A stretch of DNA of 64,000 nucleotides from Rhizobiaceae bacterium (lineage in GTDB: Bacteria > Pseudomonadota > Alphaproteobacteria > Rhizobiales > Rhizobiaceae), in contig JAEPMJ010000002.1 in assembly GCA_017644005.1 (NCBI GenBank), positions 310,001-374,000 of the forward strand, given 5' to 3'. The notes below the pieces were generated by a model. It was given only the letters and a program-made list of their open reading frames with translations, made no database searches and was not told where the DNA came from. Positions within the stretch are counted from its first letter, which is position 1, and every line of letters begins with the position of its first letter. Of the stretch, positions 1-6,527 are shown one piece after another. The position numbers and the translations under genes are program-made.

Positions 1-1
1 G

Positions 2-343
2 CACCGCTCGACCGAACAGAACAAGCTACAGCGGCTCTGGATGAAGGAAATCGCCGAGCAGAAGGGCGACCTCACCGCAGAGGAAGCCCGTGGCTACTGC
101 AAACTAACCATCGGCGTCCCGATCCTGCGGAGTGAGAATGAGGCGTTCCGGCTTCGGTATGACGAAATCGTTAAGCCCCTCTCTTACCCGCAAAAGCTGG
201 CGCTGATGATGGAACCCTTCGATTTCGGGGTGACGAGGATCATGAGCACAAAACAGAAAACGGCATACCTGGATGGCGTTCATCGGCACTTTTCCGAGCA
301 AGGCGTCATCCTGACAGACCCGGAAGCACGGAGGGCGGCATGA
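2..343 (+). CDS. NinB-like phage recombination protein (5' end cut by window)
   Basis: The open frame enters from the left edge and reads HRSTEQNKLQRLWMKEI before the first internal Met at 41, so the gene is 5'-truncated. The RSxxQN...LW block near the N-terminus and the C-terminal stretch TRIMSTKQKTAYLDGVHRHF followed by GVILTDPEA resemble lambda NinB (recombination enhancement protein, a single-stranded DNA-binding accessory of phage recombination). The middle part (GVPILRSENEAF) is typical of alphaproteobacterial phage versions. It overlaps the next gene by 4 bp (ATGA) and opens a dense early-type phage operon. Family assignment is from remembered motifs, not a search; the identity of the fold is moderately sure, the function less so. 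Confidence 0.55.
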   Translation, partial: HRSTEQNKLQRLWMKEIAEQKGDLTAEEARGYCKLTIGVPILRSENEAFRLRYDEIVKPLSYPQKLALMMEPFDFGVTRIMSTKQKTAYLDGVHRHFSEQGVILTDPEARRAA

Positions 344-684
344 CACGCACTGTCGTAGAGGCCAAGAAAGCAGAATACAAGGCAGCAGAAGCGGCTCTTA
401 TTGAAGCTCGTTCTGAACTGGATGTGGCTCGTCGTGCCTATCATGATGCCATTCTGGATGCGACCGGATTGCGCGGGCACGTTGTAGAACACACTGAAAC
501 GCGCGGGTTTGGTTCGCGGCAAAAAATCGTGACACGTCGCTTCGTCGTTCGGTGGCTCGGCTCGTGGAGTGATGAGTATCTGCGAGGCCCAATCGTCAAA
601 AAGGATGGCACGATTGGCGAGCGCGAATCGCAATGTCGGATTGAGAACGCGAAGGACTGCGGTCCTTTCGAGGCGGCGACATGA
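340..684 (+). CDS. Hypothetical phage protein with N-terminal coiled coil
   Basis: A 114-residue protein that I do not recognise. Residues 4-35 are Ala/Glu/Lys/Arg-rich with heptad-like spacing (EAKKAEYKAAEAALIEARSE), so a coiled coil is likely. The C-terminal half contains RRFVVRWLGSWSDEYLRGP and looks like a small globular domain. The start ATG overlaps the upstream stop (ATGA), and the stop overlaps the next start in the same way, which supports both the start choice and translation in a coupled operon. No signal peptide or membrane segment is visible. Its position among recombination and nuclease genes suggests an accessory role in phage DNA metabolism, but that is inference only. Confidence 0.6.
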   Translation: MTRTVVEAKKAEYKAAEAALIEARSELDVARRAYHDAILDATGLRGHVVEHTETRGFGSRQKIVTRRFVVRWLGSWSDEYLRGPIVKKDGTIGERESQCRIENAKDCGPFEAAT

Positions 685-929
685 CCAGATTCCGCGTTCT
701 CACACGCCGAGCAATCAACAGCTGGTGCAACTGGAGAGCCAGAAAGGCTTTGTACCGGATCGACCCCCGTATGGCCGAACTGGATATCGCCCTGCGCAAA
801 TGCAGGAAGTCTCACAAGCGCGGTTCAGCCGCAATCATCAGGGCCAAGCGGGAAATCGTTCATGCGGATTTGGTGGCAGGCCTGTTCCCGGACGAAAAGC
901 AGCGGGCAAGGGTAAGGGAGAGCTGGTGA
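681..929 (+). CDS. Small basic hypothetical phage protein
   Basis: An 82-residue, Arg/Lys-rich protein (for example RRAINSWCNWRARKALYRID and KCRKSHKRGSAAIIRAKREI) with no family I can name. The charge suggests nucleic-acid contact, but no defined domain is visible. It is coupled to both neighbours: its ATG overlaps the upstream TGA by 4 bp and its own TGA overlaps the ATG at 929. The position inside the phage operon and the tight spacing are the main support for it being a real gene. Confidence 0.55.
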   Translation: MTRFRVLTRRAINSWCNWRARKALYRIDPRMAELDIALRKCRKSHKRGSAAIIRAKREIVHADLVAGLFPDEKQRARVRESW

Positions 930-1528
930 TGACCGAAGCATATCCGCTCCACTGGCCGGAAGGCTGGCCACGCACCCCGGCTCACAAACGGCAGGCATCA
1001 CGCTTCGATGTTCAGCCCGGCACCGCGCGGCAGGAATTGGTCTGGGAAATCGAGCGCATGGGCGCGCGCTACCCGGTGATTTCGACCAACGTTGCGCTTC
1101 GCCGCGATGGCCTCCCCTACGCCGAACAGCGCAAGATCGAAGATCCCGGCGTGGCCGTCTATTTCGAGCGCGACGGCAAGCAAATGGTGTTCGCTTGCGA
1201 CCGCTGGCTGCTTGTTCACCACAACATGCGAGCCATCGAAAAGACTATCGCCGCGATGCGTGGCATCCAGAGGTGGGGCGCGTCCGACATGATGGAGCGG
1301 GCGTTCTCTGCATTCGAGGCCCTACCGCCGCCCGGAGAGCCGCGCAAGCGGCATTGGCGCGAAGTGCTCGGATTGCAGTCCACTGGCTACATGGAGCGCG
1401 AAGTTGTCGAAAGCCAATATCGGGCTATGGTCAAGAAGGCCCACCCCGACACCGGCGGATCGGCGGAAGCCTTTCACGAACTCCAGAACGCGCGGGACGA
1501 AGCCTTGCGCGAGATCGGGGCGAAGTGA
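929..1528 (+). CDS. J-domain (DnaJ-like) phage protein
   Basis: A 199-residue protein with a C-terminal J-domain. Residues 142-197 contain HWREVLGL, a helix rich in Tyr/Arg/Lys (ESQYRAMVKKAHPD), the invariant HPD at 172-174, and a final helix EAFHELQNARDEALREIG. J-domains stimulate the ATPase of Hsp70 (DnaK). The first 140 residues are unlike DnaJ and read as a phage-specific domain (RFDVQPGTARQELVWEIERM). The frame stays open upstream to 569, but the ATG at 929 overlaps the previous stop and is followed directly by the conserved-looking protein, so I chose it. The HNH gene starts on its last codon (1528). Recruiting host DnaK to a replication or packaging step is a reasonable inference. Confidence 0.8.
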   Translation: MTEAYPLHWPEGWPRTPAHKRQASRFDVQPGTARQELVWEIERMGARYPVISTNVALRRDGLPYAEQRKIEDPGVAVYFERDGKQMVFACDRWLLVHHNMRAIEKTIAAMRGIQRWGASDMMERAFSAFEALPPPGEPRKRHWREVLGLQSTGYMEREVVESQYRAMVKKAHPDTGGSAEAFHELQNARDEALREIGAK

Positions 1529-1917
1529 TGCGCCGCAACTTCCCCCGCAAGATCAAAGCCGCAGCCATCGCAAGAGCTGCTGGCCACTGCGAAAAGTGCA
1601 AGGCCGCGCTCAAGAAGGGCGAAGCGGAGGTTGATCATATCCTGCCGGACATTCTCGGCGGCGAACCGGTCCTGGCCAACGCTCAGGTGCTTTGCCGCGT
1701 CTGCCATAAGGAAAAGACGGCTGGCGATATCCAGCGAACCCGCAAGGCTGATCGTCAGCGCGACAAGGACACCGGCGCGATAGCCCCCAAGCAGAAGATA
1801 CCAGGCCGAGGCTTTGGCCTATCCGAACACAAGGCCAAGCGCCTTTCCAGAACAAAACAAAGCCTGCCTCCCAAGCGGCTTTTCGCACAGCCCCTACGGG
1901 CAGAGGAGATAGATTGA
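1528..1917 (+). CDS. HNH endonuclease family protein
   Basis: A 129-residue protein with a compact HNH nuclease core in residues 20-65: zinc ligand pairs C21/C24 and C56/C59, the catalytic-type D36-H37 (EVDHILPDILGG), N51 and H60. HNH proteins of this size in phage genomes cut DNA in packaging, recombination or homing. The C-terminal 60 residues are basic and low in complexity (RTRKADRQRDKD, KAKRLSRTKQ). The start ATG overlaps the J-domain gene's TGA, and the stop overlaps the next ATG (TGATG). It lies in the early/metabolic region rather than beside a terminase, so a recombination or homing role is more likely than packaging, though this is inference. Confidence 0.8.
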   Translation: MRRNFPRKIKAAAIARAAGHCEKCKAALKKGEAEVDHILPDILGGEPVLANAQVLCRVCHKEKTAGDIQRTRKADRQRDKDTGAIAPKQKIPGRGFGLSEHKAKRLSRTKQSLPPKRLFAQPLRAEEID

Positions 1918-2516
1918 TGGATCAGGCAGCCTTGGAAAACATCATCGCCAATGAGGCGGCGTTGGCAGACTGCCTCGCGAACTCCTTCCGCAATTTCCAT
2001 GCAAGGGGTCTCGATTACATCTGCCTCAAGCGGACGCCCGGCCATACGCAAAAACTCTACATGCTGGACGGTGATGTCGCGAAGCTGCCAAAAGTCGTCT
2101 GCCCTCACGATCACCGATACGACTTCAAATCGACGGTACTTGCCGGGAAGATGGCAAACCAGAGCTACGAGATCGGCACTGGAACGGTGTTCAACGCCTT
2201 CGATTTCTACACCCCGCTCAAGGGTGGCGATGGCTTTGTCTGGCGCGAAGAAACCGAATTAGCGCTGGTTCGAGAGAGCGAGTACGAGCGCGGCGAATAT
2301 TACCTTTCTGCTGGCGCAGCGGTCCACACCATTTCGATGCGAGCAGACCAGACGGTCGTTCTTCTCGACCAGTACGCTGACCGGCTTCCGAGCAATCAAC
2401 CAACCACAACATTCGTGCCGGATCGACAGCCGCCATCCCTCGACGGTCTCTATGACCGCTTCACTGCCGATCAGCTGATTTCGCGCGTACGGCTTATCGG
2501 GAGCCTGCTTCAATGA
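1917..2516 (+). CDS. Cupin-like hypothetical phage protein
   Basis: A 199-residue protein of unknown function. The run VVCPHDHRYDFKSTVLAG (about residues 61-78), then beta-strand-like alternation and a later GAAVHTISM (about 136-144), looks like the two histidine-containing motifs of a cupin barrel, as in cysteine-dioxygenase-like folds. H-x-H plus a downstream His could bind a metal. No catalytic assignment is possible. A TTG three bases upstream is in frame, but the ATG at 1917 overlaps the HNH stop in the usual TGATG way and is preferred. The C-terminus (FTADQLISRVRLIGSLLQ) is helical. The fold is inferred from motif spacing. Confidence 0.6.
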   Translation: MDQAALENIIANEAALADCLANSFRNFHARGLDYICLKRTPGHTQKLYMLDGDVAKLPKVVCPHDHRYDFKSTVLAGKMANQSYEIGTGTVFNAFDFYTPLKGGDGFVWREETELALVRESEYERGEYYLSAGAAVHTISMRADQTVVLLDQYADRLPSNQPTTTFVPDRQPPSLDGLYDRFTADQLISRVRLIGSLLQ

Positions 2517-2686
2517 CCATGCGTAAAGAGGAACAGCCGATAGTGGAGCGGTTGCGTGCCGACGACGAGTTTAACAATCGCGGTCCCGGATACGAACCTT
2601 TGCGTGTGCCAGCGAGCGCACTTCGCCTTATCGCTGAGCAGCAAGCCCGCACCCGCACCCTTACAGAAGGAGGCAAGGATGGCTGA
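2513..2686 (+). CDS. Small hypothetical phage protein, 57 aa
   Basis: A short frame that starts MTMRKEEQPIVERL, overlapping the upstream TGA by 4 bp, and ends EGGKDG with its TGA inside the next gene's start. The product is charged, with no membrane segment or recognisable motif. Support comes from its exact fit in the chain of overlapping stop-start pairs; without it there would be a 160-bp hole in an otherwise gap-free operon. A second in-frame ATG at 2519 is an alternative start. Confidence 0.55.
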   Translation: MTMRKEEQPIVERLRADDEFNNRGPGYEPLRVPASALRLIAEQQARTRTLTEGGKDG

Positions 2687-2975
2687 CCTGAAACATCCGA
2701 TTGGCCCGGTCGAAACACTGGCCCGTCTCTGCATCCAGTCTAACCGCTATCGTGACGACGCTGATTTTCGCGAAGCTACAGACGCAGTGCTTGGCAAACC
2801 GATGTACGACGCCGCGTCCGAAATGCTGGATGCGCTGCGGCTGCATGTCGAATTCGAGGCCATACCTCAAGACCGCGGAGGCAAGAACGGCCCCAAAGGC
2901 CGGGCATGGACGGCGTTCATCGCGGCCCGTGACGCCGCCATCGCCAAGGCAGAAGGAGGCAACAATGCCGGCTAA
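2679..2975 (+). CDS. Hypothetical phage protein, 98 aa
   Basis: A 98-residue soluble protein I cannot name. It starts MADLKHPIGPVETLARLC behind a strong AAGGAGG Shine-Dalgarno at 2667-2674 and shows two predicted helices (FREATDAVLGKPMYDAASEM and AAIAKAEGG). The start overlaps the small gene before it, and its C-terminus (AEGGNNAG) is encoded by the ribosome-binding sequence of the following repeat-protein gene. No catalytic residues or nucleic-acid-binding motif stand out. Confidence 0.6.
   Translation: MADLKHPIGPVETLARLCIQSNRYRDDADFREATDAVLGKPMYDAASEMLDALRLHVEFEAIPQDRGGKNGPKGRAWTAFIAARDAAIAKAEGGNNAG
2954..2971 (+). promoter_or_regulatory. Repeated translation-initiation cassette, copy 1 (copy 2 at 3794-3811)
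   Basis: The 18 bases AGGAGGCAACAATGCCGG occur identically at 2954-2971 and 3794-3811. In each case they supply a consensus Shine-Dalgarno, the ATG and the first codons (MP-) of the next gene, while the rest of the two genes is unrelated. This fixes the starts at 2965 and 3805. Confidence 0.8.
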
Positions 2976-3795
2976 GAAAACCAAAACTGAAAAACCAGTC
3001 ATTTGTAATGCAAAGTACGAAAGCACCGGCGAGACGAAAGTCTGGCTCGGAGTAACCCTTCATCGCATTCGCGCGAAGGTTGCTATCGGGCTGGTTGCTG
3101 CTGGCACTGTCGGCGGCTGGGTTGCCAGTGAAGCTAACCTGGATGTCTCCGGCAATGCATGGGTCTCCGGCAATGCATGGGTCTCCGGCGATGCACAGGT
3201 CTCCGGCAATGCACAGGTCTCCGGCAATGCATGGGTCTCCGGCGATGCACAGGTCTCCGGCAATGCACAGGTCTCCGGCAATGCATGGGTCTCCGGCGAT
3301 GCACAGGTCTCCGGCAATGCATGGGTCTCCGGCGATGCACAGGTCTCCGGCAATGCACGGGTCTCCGGCAATGCATGGGTCTCCGGCGATGCACAGGTCT
3401 CCGACAATGCATGGGTCTCCGGCGATGCACGGGTCTCCGGCAATGCACGGGTCTCCGGCGATGCACGGGTCTACGGCAATGCACAGGTCTCCGGCGATGC
3501 ACGGGTCTACGGCAATGCACAGGTCTACGGCAATGCACAGGTCTACGGCACCATCCTCATGGCTACCCGCTCCGATGGTTACAATTTCGTCGCCGCGCCC
3601 ACGCCCGATGGCCCGCGCATTATCGCTGGCTGCCGGTATTTCACCTTCGATGAAGCGCGTTCGCATTGGAAGACCACTCGTAAGGGCACGCAGCTTGGCG
3701 ACGAAAGCCTTGCTCTAGTCGATTTTCTTGAACGCATGGCGACCATTCGAGGTTTCATCGAGCCGGTGAAGGATGTTGCGGAAGCTGCGGAATAG
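2965..3795 (+). CDS. Hexapeptide-repeat (beta-helix-like) phage protein
   Basis: A 276-residue protein in three parts. Residues 1-60 are basic, then contain a hydrophobic patch (VAIGLVAAGTVGGWVA). Residues 61-192 are 22 exact hexapeptides of the form V-S/Y-G-N/D-A-W/Q/R, which fits the [LIV]-x-x-x-[STAV]-x rule of left-handed parallel beta-helices (18 residues per coil, so about seven coils). The C-terminal 80 residues (IIAGCRYFTFDEARSHW, LALVDFLERMATIRGF) form a separate domain seen behind similar repeats in other phage proteins. It lacks acyltransferase catalytic residues, so a structural or binding role is likelier than an enzyme. The start at 2965 sits 5 bases behind a consensus ribosome site. 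Confidence 0.75.
   Translation: MPAKKTKTEKPVICNAKYESTGETKVWLGVTLHRIRAKVAIGLVAAGTVGGWVASEANLDVSGNAWVSGNAWVSGDAQVSGNAQVSGNAWVSGDAQVSGNAQVSGNAWVSGDAQVSGNAWVSGDAQVSGNARVSGNAWVSGDAQVSDNAWVSGDARVSGNARVSGDARVYGNAQVSGDARVYGNAQVYGNAQVYGTILMATRSDGYNFVAAPTPDGPRIIAGCRYFTFDEARSHWKTTRKGTQLGDESLALVDFLERMATIRGFIEPVKDVAEAAE
3145..3540 (+). repeat. 22 tandem copies of an 18-bp coding repeat
   Basis: Twenty-two in-frame 18-bp units of the type GTCTCCGGCRATGCAYRG run without interruption from 3145 to 3540, followed by a decayed unit. Variation is confined mostly to AAT/GAT (Asn/Asp), the last codon (TGG, CAG, CGG) and TCC/TAC. Units 1-18 are closest to each other and the 3' units carry the TAC variant, as expected of unequal exchange or slippage. 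The unit has no stop in any frame, so all six frames are open across the array. Confidence 0.97.
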
Positions 3796-3804
3796 GAGGC
3801 AACA

Positions 3805-4842
3805 ATGCCGGATGACGTGAAGCTGCTGCCGTGCGCCCATTGTGGCTGTGACGACATCGGCACGGAGCAGACAATCACCGATGGAAGCGTTTGGTGTCGT
3901 GGTTGTTTGATCAAGATGACAAAGCGCAATTGGCCTCGTGATGATCGGGGACAATCTGACGCCATCGCCGCATGGAACCGTCGCACTCTCCCCTCCCTCC
4001 CATCTGACATAGATGGGCTGGTGGAGGAATTGGAGAAGCGCAAAGACGCCGCTTATGAGGAACGCAACAAAGTTGTCGCCGCGCTCACTCATCTTTTCCC
4101 GTCAGGTATTAAGAACACCGACATTCCAGGGTGGTCACCAGATTGGCATGGCTGCGTTTATATCGACCTACCAACCGGGCAAGTGTCTTGGCATTTTCAC
4201 GATAGTCAACGGCACCTTTTCGACGGGCTTGCGCCGTATCAAGGTGAGTGGGACGGTCACGACACCGAAGAGAAGTATCGCCGACTAGCCGCCCTTCGCG
4301 CCCGACAGGCACCGGAGCCCTTCGGCGACGGATACTGCACCGACTGCGGCAATCGTACGGTCATGACGGATGGACGGTGTTCTTGCGGTTCTGGCCGCGT
4401 TATCGCAGATCAACAGGCACCGGAGGGGGTGATGCTCGACGCTATCGCCAGCAGCTATCCCGGCGATCCTGACGGCACGATAAGAGCGGAAATCGGCGAA
4501 TGCATTCTTGCGGAAGATGCGGCAGTGGACGCCGGCCACAAGGGGCTGTCAACGGCGCGCCAGCTTTATGTGAGCAAGGATGATGTAAGGGTCATTCTCC
4601 GCGCCGCGCTTTCAGCTATGCCCAGCGGCTACCGGTTCATCCCTCCCGGCCAACTGGATCGGGAAACAATCGAGAAGTGTGCGGCGGTGGCTGACAACGT
4701 GAGCAAGAGCACATTGGCTCAAGAGGCGTGGGACCCAGATGACGACGACTACAGTTGTGAGGCATATGAAGAGGCCGAATATGCTGCCTCTGTTGCCAGT
4801 TCAATCGCCGACGCCATCCGAGCACTAGGAGCAGAGAAATGA
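3805..4842 (+). CDS. Lar-type restriction alleviation / WDGH-motif phage protein
   Basis: A 345-residue multidomain phage protein. Residues 1-62 match the Lar (restriction alleviation, Rac prophage) type zinc ribbon: C10/C13 and C31/C34, ending in AIAAWNRR at 53-60. Residues 69-95 are helical (VEELEKRKDAAYEERNK). Residues 115-160 carry the phage WDGH motif at 149-152 within a domain containing VSWHFHD and YQGEWDGHDTEEKYRRL. A second Cys cluster (C178, C181, C192, C194) suggests another zinc knuckle. The C-terminal 150 residues are helical and acidic. Lar proteins of other prophages modulate type I restriction, but fusion with WDGH makes the function of this protein uncertain. The start follows the repeated AGGAGG cassette. 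Confidence 0.75.
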   Translation: MPDDVKLLPCAHCGCDDIGTEQTITDGSVWCRGCLIKMTKRNWPRDDRGQSDAIAAWNRRTLPSLPSDIDGLVEELEKRKDAAYEERNKVVAALTHLFPSGIKNTDIPGWSPDWHGCVYIDLPTGQVSWHFHDSQRHLFDGLAPYQGEWDGHDTEEKYRRLAALRARQAPEPFGDGYCTDCGNRTVMTDGRCSCGSGRVIADQQAPEGVMLDAIASSYPGDPDGTIRAEIGECILAEDAAVDAGHKGLSTARQLYVSKDDVRVILRAALSAMPSGYRFIPPGQLDRETIEKCAAVADNVSKSTLAQEAWDPDDDDYSCEAYEEAEYAASVASSIADAIRALGAEK

Positions 4843-5099
4843 GCGACTGGCGATTCACTCCGGCGGTATTGCGAGAAGCCAGAGCCCTCGGCATCGGTGG
4901 CCGTGTCGCAATCCACTGGTGCGAGGCCGAATGCCCCGACCAAAAGGGCACCGTTGTCGGCATCAATATCGCCCGCTTCGGAAAGGTCGAATACACCGTT
5001 GTCATTGATGGCGATGAAAGCCCGACCAGCGATTTCGTTCACGACCCTCGCGGACACAAATGCGGGTCTATCCGCTCTCTCACCGGGGAAGAGACATGA
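4839..5099 (+). CDS. Hypothetical phage protein ending in TGEET
   Basis: An 86-residue soluble protein (MSDWRFTPAVLREARALG) with an SH3-like or small-barrel look (KGTVVGINIARFGKVEYTVV). It is not recognised. Its ATG overlaps the upstream TGA by 4 bp. The last codons (LTGEET) are also the ribosome site of the next gene and are nearly identical to the end of that next gene (PTGEET), indicating duplication of a junction sequence. Confidence 0.6.
   Translation: MSDWRFTPAVLREARALGIGGRVAIHWCEAECPDQKGTVVGINIARFGKVEYTVVIDGDESPTSDFVHDPRGHKCGSIRSLTGEET
5083..5099 (+). promoter_or_regulatory. Second repeated initiation cassette, copy 1 (copy 2 at 5349-5365)
   Basis: The 17 bases CCGGGGAAGAGACATGA are identical at 5083-5099 and 5349-5365. 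Both times they encode the C-terminal GEET of one gene, its TGA, a GGGGAAGAG Shine-Dalgarno and the overlapping ATG of the next gene. This supports starts at 5096 and 5362. Confidence 0.8.
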
Positions 5100-5365
5100 G
5101 CGAGAAAGTGTCGATCCGGTTCTTTGACGCTCACGGCGAGTACGCGGCTCGATATTGGTCGCATGTTCCGCGCGTGGGTGACGAAATCATGCTCAGCGCC
5201 GGGAAACGTTACGGGCCGGACAAATCGGGCAAGGCCGCTTTTATCGTGGTGCGGGTTGTTTGGGGCGTCGAGGGGCCGGACGACCATCGGGTCCAATGTG
5301 TCAATATCGAGATTAAGCCGGACCTGCGGGAACTGGCCCCTTCTCCAACCGGGGAAGAGACATGA
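5096..5365 (+). CDS. Hypothetical phage protein, 89 aa
   Basis: An 89-residue protein (MSEKVSIRFFDAHGEYAARY) with alternating beta-type hydrophobicity (AAFIVVRVVWGVEG) and a C-terminus DLRELAPSPTGEET. It resembles small beta-barrel phage proteins of unknown role. The start is set by the repeated GGGGAAGAGACATGA cassette that overlaps the preceding stop. The tail is shared with the upstream protein, but the bodies are unrelated. Confidence 0.6.
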   Translation: MSEKVSIRFFDAHGEYAARYWSHVPRVGDEIMLSAGKRYGPDKSGKAAFIVVRVVWGVEGPDDHRVQCVNIEIKPDLRELAPSPTGEET

Positions 5366-5562
5366 AGCTGACTGAGGCGCAGATCGGTGCTTTGAAACGA
5401 GTGTCCAGCGGCGACTTCTTGTCGTTCTCGCACATCGACGCATTGGCGAACTTGGAGCGACGCGGCTTCATCGAAACCGTGCCGACGAGCTTCATAAGCC
5501 AAGTTCATTACCGCATCACCGAAGCAGGCCGAACCGCCCTGGAGGAACAGAATGGACGATAG
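5362..5562 (+). CDS. Small winged-helix-like phage protein
   Basis: A 66-residue protein (MKLTEAQIGALKRV...YRITEAGRTALEEQNGR). The pattern of a first helix, LANLERRGFIE, a beta segment and YRITEAGRTAL is typical of a minimal winged helix, where ITxxGRxAL ends the wing. It could bind DNA as a small regulator, but without a search this is a fold guess. It starts at the second copy of the initiation cassette and overlaps the next gene by 11 bp. Confidence 0.6.
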   Translation: MKLTEAQIGALKRVSSGDFLSFSHIDALANLERRGFIETVPTSFISQVHYRITEAGRTALEEQNGR

Positions 5563-5905
5563 AGCAGAGCTTATTGAGCGGCTGGGTGTCCGCTTAGGCG
5601 GGCACCACTCGAGCGTAACCGTCGAAGAGGCCGCCCTCGTTAAGTTTTTCGACAACGCCGGTCATTTCTTCAATCACAACATCGTCATCAAAGCGCGCTA
5701 CGCTGTGCTCCCCCCAGTAGAGAAAGAATACCTCGCCTTTCTCTACGATCATCCATTCCTCTTGCATGGTGGTTGCTCCCGCTTAAGTTGGCAGCCGTCT
5801 ATAAAATACATACAATTCATCTCCGCAAGCAAAAAACTCATCTCTGAAAAACTGAAACCCCTGATCACCCTCCTCGAATCCCTGGATGGAGGGAAAGATG
5901 GATAG
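5552..5905 (+). CDS. Hypothetical phage protein, 117 aa
   Basis: A 117-residue protein starting MDDRAELIERL. The N-terminus echoes that of the following gene (MDRSELIERL), which suggests a duplicated module start, but the remainder differs. It has aromatic-rich segments (FFDNAGHFFNHN, YLAFLYDHPFLLHGG) and a helical C-terminus (KLISEKLKPLITLLESLDGG). No family is recognised. It overlaps both neighbours by 8-11 bp. Base composition between 5780 and 5870 is more A-rich than its neighbours, consistent with a more recently acquired segment. Confidence 0.55.
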   Translation: MDDRAELIERLGVRLGGHHSSVTVEEAALVKFFDNAGHFFNHNIVIKARYAVLPPVEKEYLAFLYDHPFLLHGGCSRLSWQPSIKYIQFISASKKLISEKLKPLITLLESLDGGKDG

Positions 5906-6289
5906 GAGCGAGCTTATTGAGCGGCTGGAAAGGCTGGATGGGCCAGATCGGGAAGTGGATGCGGCGCTTGCGATTCATTTCGACGAACCTCACGGGTACC
6001 GCGAGGACGTTCACATCGAAAGCCGTTCATACACGATCATTGACGAACAGGCTAAACGTTACACCCAATCCATAGACGCTGCTGTCGCTCTGGTGGAGAA
6101 GGTGAAGCCGGGGTGGAAAAACAGATTCTTGAAGGCCGGAGCGGGGGGAACTGGATCGCACGGGTCTCAAGCCCGAGATACGAAACGTCCTCTACAGATT
6201 ACATGCGTGAACGGGAACCGGACGGCTCTCCCAACGGCGCAATCGCCCTTCTGCTCGCCCTGCTTCGTTCAGAAAAGGAGGCGGGGTGA
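5898..6289 (+). pseudogene. Phage protein gene with a probable 1-nt deletion at 6117-6121
   Basis: From the ATG at 5898 the frame reads MDRSELIERLERLDGPDREV...AAVALVEKVKPGWK. It should then continue in another frame. After the A5 run at 6117-6121 the original frame becomes low-complexity junk (KAGAGGTGSHGSQARDTKR), while the -1 frame reads QILEGRSGGNWIARVSSP, RYETSSTDYMRE and SPNGAIALLLALLRSEKEAG, ending at TGA 6287-6289. That composite matches a common phage protein plan: GW, then GGNWxA, then PxxAIALLLALL. One extra A would restore a single 131-residue frame. If uncorrected, ribosomes would run on in frame into the next gene. It could be a true mutation, programmed slippage, or a sequencing error. 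Confidence 0.75.
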
Positions 6290-6290
6290 A

Positions 6291-6527
6291 ATGGACAGCG
6301 ATACGATTTTCGGCCTTGCCGTGTTCTTCTATTTTGCATTCGGCCTCGGCGTTGCGGTGGCAATCACCAAAGACACCGACGTTGAGAAAGACAACGCGGG
6401 CGGGTTCCTGCTGCTAATCTTGCTCATCGGCATCTTCTGGCCGGGGGTGTTCGGCTATTGGGCTGCCATACTTGTCCAGAGACTGACCCGCAATGCCCGC
6501 CCCACCCCACAGGAGAAAGACCTGTGA
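6291..6527 (+). CDS. Small two-helix phage membrane protein
   Basis: A 78-residue protein (MDSDTIFGLAVFFYFAFG...) with two hydrophobic segments at about residues 6-24 and 40-64 (FLLLILLIGIFWPGVFGYWA) separated by a charged loop (KDTDVEKDN). It starts one base after the TGA of the preceding gene's intact frame and 5 bases after a consensus AAGGAGG. This is why I treat it as its own gene rather than as the C-terminus of the long frame opened by the upstream frameshift. Its function is unknown; small membrane proteins next to integrases include superinfection-exclusion or host-takeover factors, but nothing specific supports that here. Confidence 0.7.
   Translation: MDSDTIFGLAVFFYFAFGLGVAVAITKDTDVEKDNAGGFLLLILLIGIFWPGVFGYWAAILVQRLTRNARPTPQEKDL

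Noticed and set aside
3145-3540. CRISPR array
   Set aside because: The 18-bp units are contiguous with no spacers and are in frame within a protein gene, so this is a coding tandem repeat.
5898-6527. Single 209-codon fusion gene
   Set aside because: The middle is low-complexity sequence, while a better protein exists in the -1 frame and a consensus ribosome site precedes the ATG at 6291, so two genes plus a frameshift explain it better.
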